Below are positions 16,879 to 24,045 of a stretch of 52,847 nt of DNA, piece after piece. The DNA lies in contig NZ_DATCRY010000130.1 of NCBI RefSeq assembly GCF_036568765.1, forward strand, positions 1 through 52,847. Direction: 5' to 3'. The notes under the pieces were generated by a model that saw nothing but the letters and a program-made list of their open reading frames with translations, did no database searches and had not been told where the DNA came from. Source of the stretch: GSA-30 sp036568765 (GTDB lineage: Bacteria > Pseudomonadota > Gammaproteobacteria > Xanthomonadales > Rhodanobacteraceae). The translations under genes and the position numbers were made by a program. Each line of letters begins with the position of its first letter. Position 1 is the stretch's first letter.

Positions 16879-18497
16879 GACCTGTACTCGTAGGGGCCTT
16901 CGGTAACCACCGGCGACAAGGCGAAATTGGTGGTCGGCGGCGGCGACGGCACGGTCCACTCCAGTCCCGTCGCGTTCCAGGGATTGGCCTCTGCCCGGCG
17001 CCCCTGCCGCAGCGACCACGCCAGATAACAAAGCGGCATCAGATAAGCGATGGCGAGCAACGAGGCGCCGGCAGAGGATAAGACATTAAGCCATTGATAG
17101 GGCTCAGGATACGCATGATAACGACGCGGCATACCGAGGTAGCCCAGCAGATACTGCGGAAAGAACGTCATATTGAAGCCAAAGAACATGAGCAAGGCTG
17201 CAAACCGTGCCGGACCTTCCGGATAGAGCCGCCCGGTTATCTTCGGCCACCAGAAATGGACACCGCCCAGGTAGGCCATGACCGTACCGCCGACCATGAT
17301 GTAGTGGAAATGCGCGACTACGAAGTAGGTGTCGGTCAAGTTTACGTCCAGTGCAGTCGCAGCGAGGAACAAGCCAGTCAATCCGCCAAGCATGAACAGA
17401 CCGACAAAACCCAGGGCGTAAATCATCGGCGCACGAAAATCGATATCGCCTTTGTAGAGCGTAGCCACCCAATTGAAAACCTTGATCGCCGATGGAACGG
17501 CCACGATAAAGCTCAGGATGGAGAACACGATGCCCGCATACATCGACTGTCCCGAAACGAACATATGGTGTCCCCAGACCATGAACCCGATGATCGCGAT
17601 GGCAAGCATCGACCAGGCCATGAACTTGTATCCAAAGATGCGCCGACGCACGCTGCAGGTAATGAGCTCGCTGGTCACCCCCATCGCCGGCAATACCATG
17701 ATGTACACGGCGGGATGCGAGTAAAACCAGAAAAAGTGCTGAAACAATAGCGGATCGCCACCGAGCGCCGGGTCGAAAATACCTATGCCGAACAGCCGCT
17801 CCAATGCAATCAGCGCCAACGTCATCGCCAGCACCGGCGTAGCAAGCACCATCACCAGACTGGTGGCATACATGGCCCACACAAACAGCGGCAAGCGAAA
17901 CCAGAACATTCCCGGCGCGCGCATGGTATGGACGGTCACGATGAAATTGAGACCGGTAAGGATCGATGAAAACCCCACGACAAAGACGCCGACGACGGCC
18001 AGGATCACATGCGAGTTGGAAAACATGGTCGAGAACGGCGTATAGAACGTCCAGCCCGTGTCCACCCCGCCCAGCAACAAGGCACCGATGGTGAACAAGC
18101 CGCCGCCTACATAGAGATACCAGCTGAATAAATTCAGCCGGGGGAAAGCGACATCGCGAGCCCCGATCATCAGCGGCAAAAGAAAGTTGCCCAGCGTCGC
18201 CGGAATCGAGGGGATCAGGAAGAACCAGACCATCACTACCCCGTGAAAGGTGAAAGCTTTGTTGTAGGTTTCGGCGCTCATCAAGCTGCCAGCCGGGGTC
18301 AGTAGATTGAGCCGGATCAGTGCCGCCGCTACCGCGCCAAGCAGAAAAAAGAACGTGATGCCCACGCCATACAGGAGGGCGATACGTTTGTGATCGTGCG
18401 TCGCCAGCCAGCCCGACAATCCGGGCCTACCTTCCGTAAGATAGCTGCCACCGGCCAATGGCCGCGCCAGGATGCCGCTGGCATCAGGGTTGCTCAT
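16875..18497 (-). CDS. ctaD: Cytochrome c oxidase subunit I, A2-type
   Basis: The catalytic heme-copper subunit, 540 residues and about twelve helices. Heme and CuB ligands are in place: FTFHGVVMVWFF (low-spin heme), FYSHPAVYIMVLP (CuB His and cross-linked Tyr), WGHHMFVSG (CuB pair) and VVAHFHYIMVGG (both hemes). The D-channel glutamate of A1 enzymes (GHPEVYI) is replaced by a Tyr-Ser pair, YSHPAV, which defines subfamily A2. Start at 18497 has GGAGGG upstream and overlaps the subunit II gene by 14 bp. It reduces O2 to water and pumps protons, receiving electrons from subunit II. Confidence 0.96.
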   Translation of the reverse strand: MSNPDASGILARPLAGGSYLTEGRPGLSGWLATHDHKRIALLYGVGITFFFLLGAVAAALIRLNLLTPAGSLMSAETYNKAFTFHGVVMVWFFLIPSIPATLGNFLLPLMIGARDVAFPRLNLFSWYLYVGGGLFTIGALLLGGVDTGWTFYTPFSTMFSNSHVILAVVGVFVVGFSSILTGLNFIVTVHTMRAPGMFWFRLPLFVWAMYATSLVMVLATPVLAMTLALIALERLFGIGIFDPALGGDPLLFQHFFWFYSHPAVYIMVLPAMGVTSELITCSVRRRIFGYKFMAWSMLAIAIIGFMVWGHHMFVSGQSMYAGIVFSILSFIVAVPSAIKVFNWVATLYKGDIDFRAPMIYALGFVGLFMLGGLTGLFLAATALDVNLTDTYFVVAHFHYIMVGGTVMAYLGGVHFWWPKITGRLYPEGPARFAALLMFFGFNMTFFPQYLLGYLGMPRRYHAYPEPYQWLNVLSSAGASLLAIAYLMPLCYLAWSLRQGRRAEANPWNATGLEWTVPSPPPTTNFALSPVVTEGPYEYRS

Positions 18498-19416
18498 GGG
18501 AAGGCCCTCCGTCGCTGGACTTGAGAAAAGCCATGAGCGCGAGCACATCCTCCTCATCGATATGTCCCTGGTAACTGGGCATGATGGGCGCGTAACCGGC
18601 CACAACCTCACGGGCTGGCAGCATGATCGAATCATGCAGGTAGCGATCGTCCGCTATGACATGCGAACCGTCCGACAAGGCCACCGTGCTGCCGTAGAGC
18701 GCGCTCAAATCCGGGGCGTGCACCGACGATTGACTCCCATGGCAACCGCTGCAACCGAGTTGACGGAAAAGCTGGCTGCCGCGCGACGCCAGGCTTTGTA
18801 CCGCGTGGGCTCGCAACCAGCGGGCGTACTCCGCCGGTGGAAGGACATCGACTTCGCCGCGCATCGTCGCATGATCGGAGCCACAATACTCCGCACAGTA
18901 CAAATCGAATCGCCCGGTCTCCGTTGCCGTAAACCACAACTGCGTATAACGTCCCGGCAGCACGTCCTGCTTTACGCGGAACGCCGGCACGTAGAAACTG
19001 TGAATCACATCCTCCGATGTCATCAACAACCGTATCGGCTCGCCTAGCGGTACATGCAGAGCATTGATTTCGCGCTGACCATTCGCATGTTGTGTCTTCC
19101 ACATCCACTGCTTCGCCACTACATAAACCGTCTGCGCATCGCTCGGCGGGGTCTGCAGACGCCTCCATAAGCCGATGCTCCAGGCAAACAAGCCGACAAA
19201 CAAGCCGAATGGAATCAGTGTCCAGGCCAGCTCGATACCGAATTCATGCTGCCCGGCGCCATGGCGATCGGCCGCGCTGCCGCGGCGATAGCGAATGCAT
19301 AGCACGGTCATCGCAACGAAGACGCCTGCAGCCACGACCGCACTCAAGGCGAGCATCGCGTCGAACAATGCATCGATGCCCGGCGCGACCGAGGATGCTT
19401 GCCGCAGCGGCGTCAT
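18484..19416 (-). CDS. ctaC: Cytochrome c oxidase subunit II with fused cytochrome c domain (caa3)
   Basis: A protein of 310 residues. Two membrane helices near the N-terminus lead to a periplasmic cupredoxin domain with the CuA site CAEYCGSDHATM and the upstream His in VIHSFYVPAF. A mono-heme cytochrome c follows: CSGCH, with the distal Met in APIMPSYQGH. The fused heme marks a caa3-type oxidase, able to take electrons directly from Alternative Complex III without a soluble carrier. Start at 19416 overlaps the sco stop by ATGA; an ATG at 19440 is possible. No Cys lipobox is visible at the N-terminus. Confidence 0.95.
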   Translation of the reverse strand: MTPLRQASSVAPGIDALFDAMLALSAVVAAGVFVAMTVLCIRYRRGSAADRHGAGQHEFGIELAWTLIPFGLFVGLFAWSIGLWRRLQTPPSDAQTVYVVAKQWMWKTQHANGQREINALHVPLGEPIRLLMTSEDVIHSFYVPAFRVKQDVLPGRYTQLWFTATETGRFDLYCAEYCGSDHATMRGEVDVLPPAEYARWLRAHAVQSLASRGSQLFRQLGCSGCHGSQSSVHAPDLSALYGSTVALSDGSHVIADDRYLHDSIMLPAREVVAGYAPIMPSYQGHIDEEDVLALMAFLKSSDGGPSHEQP

Positions 19417-20198
19417 GTCCGCCTGCTCCGTAGCAGCCATGCCAGCACGCCCAGCAATAACGCGAGGAAGGCCATGCCTGCGACACGCATCGTCTTGCCG
19501 ATCAGCAACGAATAGCGTCCCGTGGATGGGTCATAGCCGCAGCACAGCAGCACCAGGCGGTCAGTCAAGCTTCCCAGCTGCCCGCGCGATGCTTCCACCA
19601 ACGCCAGATGCAGCGTCCGAGGCGGATAATCGACTCCCATCATGTACTGAGCGATGCGCCCTTGCGGCGTGACCACGACAAGGCCGGCGGGATGGACGTA
19701 TTGCCCGAGCCGGGCTTCGTAGAAATAGCGAAAGCCGACAGCAGCCGCGAGCTGCGAGACACCTTCGCCCGTTAAAAATGCCCACCGCGACACATTCGCG
19801 TCGGGCGTGCGGAGAGCCCATTGCCGCATGGCATGGCGTGCCGCCTCAGGATCGTCATGCGGGTCGACACTGGCGAAGATAACCTGCATATCTTGTCCCG
19901 GCCGATCGCCGGACGCCGCTATGCCATGCGCCAAGTTCTGCAGAACGGTATCGCACAGGTTCGGGCAATCGAAATATCCAAGCGCCAGAATGGCAGGCCG
20001 CCCATGGAGAACTGCCCGCAATGGTACCGTTCGCCCTTGCGCATCGATCACGGCAAGTTCCATCGGCAGCGAAGCACCGAGTCTTTGATCGTAACCTGCC
20101 AATCGATCCAGTTCCTTCGGCGGCGACGTCGCGGCAAGAAAGACCCACAAGCACAGCCATGCAAGTCCGAGGCGTCCGATAGCGGCGCCCCACCTCAT
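19413..20198 (-). CDS. sco: SCO1/SenC copper chaperone with C-terminal anchor
   Basis: A protein of 261 residues with a thioredoxin-like fold. The copper motif CPNLC (CxxxC, in GYFDCPNLCDTVL) and the distal His in YVHPAG are present. SCO proteins deliver copper to, or reduce, the CuA site of subunit II. An N-terminal signal segment (LGLAWLCLWVFLAATS) exports it and a hydrophobic C-terminal helix (GMAFLALLLGVLAWLL) with basic residues after it anchors it. That second helix is common in Alternative Complex III operons but rare in classic SCO. It overlaps both neighbours by ATGA. Confidence 0.93.
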   Translation of the reverse strand: MRWGAAIGRLGLAWLCLWVFLAATSPPKELDRLAGYDQRLGASLPMELAVIDAQGRTVPLRAVLHGRPAILALGYFDCPNLCDTVLQNLAHGIAASGDRPGQDMQVIFASVDPHDDPEAARHAMRQWALRTPDANVSRWAFLTGEGVSQLAAAVGFRYFYEARLGQYVHPAGLVVVTPQGRIAQYMMGVDYPPRTLHLALVEASRGQLGSLTDRLVLLCCGYDPSTGRYSLLIGKTMRVAGMAFLALLLGVLAWLLRSRRT

Positions 20199-20539
20199 GG
20201 CTCGCCCACCTCGTCCTTATGTGCAGCGCGAGAAGCTGCAATCTCCATCGCGCGTTCGACCGGTACTTCTGCCATACGATGTTCCCGGTCCAACCAACGA
20301 TATTCTTCCAGACGCGCACGCTGCGTCGCTTGTATACGGGCACGATCTTGCAACGCATGGGCTTGCAGCTTCGGGCCAGGAGGCGATGTCGGCACGGGCA
20401 ACGCCTCGGGCGCCACGTGTCGCCAAAGCAGGTACATCAGGGCAACGACACCGATCACGCATACTGCCAGTCGCAGGGACCAACGGTAGAGAGCGGTGAC
20501 ATCTACGCGATGCGGTTCGTGGCGCAGGCCCGGCATCAT
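20195..20539 (-). CDS. Small single-helix membrane protein of the ACIII-caa3 operon
   Basis: A protein of 114 residues of unknown biochemical role. One membrane helix lies near the N-terminus (LRLAVCVIGVVALMYLLW), followed by a periplasmic region rich in Pro and Arg. It ends with EEYRWLDREHRMAEVPVERAM, the motif (Y-x-W-x-D ... V-x-VPVERAM) seen in small proteins often coded between respiratory complexes and SCO. ATG 20539 overlaps the actF stop, and its own stop overlaps the sco start. It is probably an assembly or linking subunit of the ACIII-oxidase supercomplex; this is inferred from position. Confidence 0.75.
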   Translation of the reverse strand: MMPGLRHEPHRVDVTALYRWSLRLAVCVIGVVALMYLLWRHVAPEALPVPTSPPGPKLQAHALQDRARIQATQRARLEEYRWLDREHRMAEVPVERAMEIAASRAAHKDEVGEP

Positions 20540-21591
20540 TCGCTCGACCTCCATGATCGCTGTCGCCAGGCGGCGTGTCCCAGCATGGCGCCCGCGCATA
20601 CGCCGATCCAGGCAAGCGGATCGACCAGGCCGAGCGTCATGCCCTGCGGATGCACATCGGGCAGGATCAACCAGAACCCATAGAGCGCCTGCAACACCGC
20701 CAGCGCGCCGGCCAGTCGCGCCAGTGCGCGCGGATTGCACTTGAACGCGCTGAACAGCAACAAGACGATAGGCACAAAGTTCAGAATGACTATGCCCGTG
20801 CCCAGCCAGCGCCACGATGTCGTCAATCGGGGTAGATACCAGACTGTATCGGCTGGCAGATCGGCAATCCACGCTGTGAGGAAATCCACGAATCCCAGAT
20901 AGGCCCACCCTAGTAAGGCCACCAGAAGCAAGCTGCCCAAGTCCCGGCTGAGTGTCGGCGGACAACGTGTGTCGTTGCAACGGGCATCCCGCACTATGGC
21001 GAACGCGAGCGCAATCAACCATTGCGCGCTCAGTACGGTCACGCCGAGCGCCGTGCTGTGCCAACCTCTGACTTGCGACATGATCCAGTCGGTCGCCCAC
21101 AGCGAGACTGTCACTGTCATCATCACCAAGCCGGCAGCGGCGAAACCTGGCCAAGGCCTCGAAGCATCGCGTAAACGACCGAGGATGCCTCGCATCCACA
21201 CTAGCCAGCATGCGAAACACACCAGTGTACGTGCATAGAAAAACGGCAGATTCAGGTAAAAAAATGGCCAATCCTTTCCTGCATTCTGTCGCGCCCAGGG
21301 GAAAATAGACGGTGCTGCGATCAGCAAAGGCAATGCAAGCAACAAAGCTGCAGGCAAGTACAACGCACCACTGACAAACGCAGGCTGCAGCCGCCGTCCC
21401 CATGCGCCGCCGGTCAGCGCGTGCACCATGAGCAATGACAAGCTACCCAAGGCAATGCCCAGTATCGGCATCCACGCCACCAGGTAAGCGAGCCAGGCGC
21501 GCCGCGCATCGCCGCGCCCGACGACATAAAGTGCAGCGAACGATAAGCCCGCAACGGTCGCCCAACCTGCCCGCCATCTCCGCACCGTCAT
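20536..21591 (-). CDS. actF: Alternative Complex III subunit ActF
   Basis: An integral membrane protein of 351 residues with about ten helices, belonging to the second NrfD-like quinone-side subunit. Recognisable elements include the amphipathic loop WARQNAGKDWPFFYLNLPFFYARTL, which follows helix three, and GFVDFLTAWIADLPADTVWYL. ActF pairs with ActC in the membrane and lacks cofactors. The length is somewhat shorter than many ActF proteins (about 400). Both ends overlap the neighbouring genes by ATGA, so it is part of one translational chain. Confidence 0.85.
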   Translation of the reverse strand: MTVRRWRAGWATVAGLSFAALYVVGRGDARRAWLAYLVAWMPILGIALGSLSLLMVHALTGGAWGRRLQPAFVSGALYLPAALLLALPLLIAAPSIFPWARQNAGKDWPFFYLNLPFFYARTLVCFACWLVWMRGILGRLRDASRPWPGFAAAGLVMMTVTVSLWATDWIMSQVRGWHSTALGVTVLSAQWLIALAFAIVRDARCNDTRCPPTLSRDLGSLLLVALLGWAYLGFVDFLTAWIADLPADTVWYLPRLTTSWRWLGTGIVILNFVPIVLLLFSAFKCNPRALARLAGALAVLQALYGFWLILPDVHPQGMTLGLVDPLAWIGVCAGAMLGHAAWRQRSWRSSE

Positions 21592-22181
21592 CGCCCGCCC
21601 CCTGGGGAGCCGGGAGCCAGACGATCCAGGGCTGCACGATCGCGGCTATCCAGTTGATCGGCAGGCATTCGACGGCTCTGCTGCAAGGCGCGCACATAAG
21701 CCACGATCGCCCAGCGATCCTGCGTGTCGATGCGATCGCGGTACGGATACATCACACCATAGCCATTCGTGATGGCATCGAAAATCTGCACATCCGGCGC
21801 ATCGCGCAAGCGTTGCAGGTCATAGCTGGGCGGCGCTGGGAAACCCCGTTGCGCCACAAGACCATCGCCGTCGCCCGCCAGACCGTGACATGGCGCGCAG
21901 TAGATTTCGTAACGCTCTTGCCCCCGTCGCATCAGGGCCAGCGTTATCGCTGGCCTCGCAACAGTTGCCTGAGTCTTGCCCAGAAGGCCGCCGGAACTTT
22001 GCGCCAGACCTCCGGCTGCATATGCCACCGTGCCGACCGGCGGTCTGCGCGCCGCGCTATGGTCGGCAAATAGCTGACTGGCCGATCCAGGACGAAAACG
22101 TGGCTGATCGTACATGTCGTGCATGCCGCGCTCGCACCCCGCCAGCAAGCCCAACGGCAGCAGCCACAGAGCGCGCTTCAC
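21588..22181 (-). CDS. actE: Alternative Complex III mono-heme cytochrome c subunit ActE
   Basis: A protein of 197 residues. The N-terminus is a lipoprotein signal with lipobox LLAGC (Cys16 or so), so the heme domain is tethered on the periplasmic side. One heme c site, CAPCH (in YEIYCAPCHGLAGDGDG), and distal Met in GYGVMYPYRDRI are seen. It starts at GTG 22181 with a GTGA overlap with actD. It carries electrons between ActA and the oxidase. The reading frame upstream of the GTG is a shadow of actD. Confidence 0.9.
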   Translation of the reverse strand: MKRALWLLPLGLLAGCERGMHDMYDQPRFRPGSASQLFADHSAARRPPVGTVAYAAGGLAQSSGGLLGKTQATVARPAITLALMRRGQERYEIYCAPCHGLAGDGDGLVAQRGFPAPPSYDLQRLRDAPDVQIFDAITNGYGVMYPYRDRIDTQDRWAIVAYVRALQQSRRMPADQLDSRDRAALDRLAPGSPGGGR

Positions 22182-22705
22182 GGATGCACCTCGATTATGC
22201 TTTCCGCGCCGCAGCCGACAAGACAAGCCGCAATCTCGTCGACCGGGCGGCGGTCCCGAACAAGCAAGGCAAAACGGTCCTGGCTGACCCGCGCGAAAGC
22301 TTCGACATCGAAAACCGGATGATGCAGACGCGGCAGGCCGTTGCCGACAAACATGCCGATCACACCCGCCACGGCAGCGGCAAGCAAGCCGACTTCGAAT
22401 GCAGCGGGCAGAAAGGCCGGCCAACTGGCCAGCGGACGACCGCCGACATGCACGGGATAATCCACGACGGCGGAGTAGTACTGCAGCGCCAACATGCCAA
22501 GCATCGCGGCGGCGCCCGCAATCAGCATGACGCAGGGCAGACGTGACCGCGGAAAAGGCAGGCTTTCGTCCAACTCTTCGACCGCAAACGGGGTATAAGC
22601 TTCGACGTTCCGGCAACCCGCATCGCTGACGGCGCGAATAGCCGCGCGCAGGCTCTCTGGACTGTCGAAGATTGCCATGACGCCATAGCGTTCGAGGCCG
22701 CTCAT
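22178..22705 (-). CDS. actD: Alternative Complex III subunit ActD (DUF3341)
   Basis: A protein of 175 residues. It has a soluble beta-alpha start (YGVMAIFDSPESLRAAIRAVSDAG) and two membrane helices (VMLIAGAAAMLGMLALQYYS and FEVGLLAAAVAGVIGMFVG) joined by the loop PVHVGGRPLASWPAFLP, which is the DUF3341/ActD signature. The C-terminal soluble segment resembles the N-terminal one. No cofactors. Start 22705 overlaps the actC stop by ATGA. It packs against ActC and ActF in known structures of the complex. Confidence 0.92.
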   Translation of the reverse strand: MSGLERYGVMAIFDSPESLRAAIRAVSDAGCRNVEAYTPFAVEELDESLPFPRSRLPCVMLIAGAAAMLGMLALQYYSAVVDYPVHVGGRPLASWPAFLPAAFEVGLLAAAVAGVIGMFVGNGLPRLHHPVFDVEAFARVSQDRFALLVRDRRPVDEIAACLVGCGAESIIEVHP

Positions 22706-24045
22706 GCGCTCCGCCTCGTCAGACGATGTGCCAGCTTTCGCAGCTCCACCATGGACAATAGCGGCAGCACGCGCACGAACGTCATCAGCAACAGAAAGAA
22801 CAAACCGATCGAGCCGAACAGGAACACCAGGTCCCACAATGTGGGATAAAACAAACCCGCACTCGACGGGAGGAAGTCATGGAACAGGCTGTTGACGATC
22901 AACAGAAAACGTTCGAACCACATGCCGAGCAGAACCAGGATTCCCACGGCCCACAACGCCCAAGGCGTGTTTCTCACCCGCTCGAACCACAACGGCTGAA
23001 TAGCCACGACATTGCATGCCATGGTGATCCAATACACCCACGCATACGGCCCATGGAACTTGGCCATTGCGCCAGCGATGGCATAGGGATCCTGCCCATA
23101 CCAATCGTCGAACAGTTCCATGGCATAGCTGTAATCGATGACCAAGCCAGCAGCCAGCATCATCTTTGCCAAGTGGTCGAGATGGATGAGCCGTATATAG
23201 GCGTCCAGCCGGTACCAGCGCCTCAGCGGGATAATAAGAACAAGAACCATGGCAAAGCCGGAAAACAGTGCTCCGGCGACGAAGAACGGGGGAAAAAGCG
23301 CCGAGTGCCAACCGGGTAGCAGCCCTTCGGAAAAATCCAGCGCCACCATGCTGTGCACGGAAAAAACCAACGGCACGGCAAGGCCAGCCAGCAGCAGGCT
23401 CAAGGTTTCATGGCGCTGCCAATGCCTCACCTCACCCCGCCACCCCATCGCCAGCAATCCATAGAAAACCTGCTGCCAGCGACGACTCGCGCGATCGCGC
23501 AGGGTCGCCATATCCGGCAGCAGCCCCACATACCAATAAAGCAGAGAAACGATCAAGTAAGCGACGATGGCAAAGAAATCCCATAACAGCGAACTACGCC
23601 ACTGCGGCCAGAGATCCATGCGATTTGGGTACGGTGCAAGCCAGTAAAAAAACCAAGGTCGACCCAGGTGGAAAATCGGAAACAAGCCAGAAATCGACAC
23701 CGCAAACACCGTCATCGTTTCGGCATAACGATTGAGCGGCGCACGCCAGGGCTGTCGCGCCAGGTGAAGCGCAGCGGAAATAAAGGTTCCCGCCATACCG
23801 ATGGCGATCCACCAGACGTAATTGGCGATGTCGAACGCCCAGGCGACAGGAATATTGTTTCCCCAGATGCCTATGCCCGTCGAAAGAAGGTGGACGATGC
23901 CTGCGACGAACAGCCCCGTAAAAAGAAGCGCCAGGGCGAAGCCGGTCATCCATAGCCGTCCTGGCGCCCGGCGGAGCACAAGGTCGCTGACATCAGCGGA
24001 AATACGCGCCGGTGAAGCACCCCTGGGCAGGAGAGACGTCTTCAT
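22702..24045 (-). CDS. actC: Alternative Complex III quinol-oxidising membrane subunit ActC (NrfD/PsrC-like)
   Basis: A membrane protein of 447 residues with about ten helices. NrfD-family landmarks include the start of helix one (LLFTGLFVAGIVHLLSTGIG-like), ISGLFPIFHLGRPWFFYW and the loop SVHSMVALDFSEGLLPGWH with its conserved His and Asp at the quinol site. The ATG at 24045 shares its A with the actB stop (TGATG), and a GTG one codon upstream is possible. ActC contains the quinol site from which electrons pass to the ActB iron-sulfur clusters. Confidence 0.93.
   Translation of the reverse strand: MKTSLLPRGASPARISADVSDLVLRRAPGRLWMTGFALALLFTGLFVAGIVHLLSTGIGIWGNNIPVAWAFDIANYVWWIAIGMAGTFISAALHLARQPWRAPLNRYAETMTVFAVSISGLFPIFHLGRPWFFYWLAPYPNRMDLWPQWRSSLLWDFFAIVAYLIVSLLYWYVGLLPDMATLRDRASRRWQQVFYGLLAMGWRGEVRHWQRHETLSLLLAGLAVPLVFSVHSMVALDFSEGLLPGWHSALFPPFFVAGALFSGFAMVLVLIIPLRRWYRLDAYIRLIHLDHLAKMMLAAGLVIDYSYAMELFDDWYGQDPYAIAGAMAKFHGPYAWVYWITMACNVVAIQPLWFERVRNTPWALWAVGILVLLGMWFERFLLIVNSLFHDFLPSSAGLFYPTLWDLVFLFGSIGLFFLLLMTFVRVLPLLSMVELRKLAHRLTRRSA

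Noticed and set aside
20540..21403. Upstream extension of the small ACIII-operon protein
   Set aside because: Shadow of actF in another frame; the ATGA overlap at 20539 gives a natural start.
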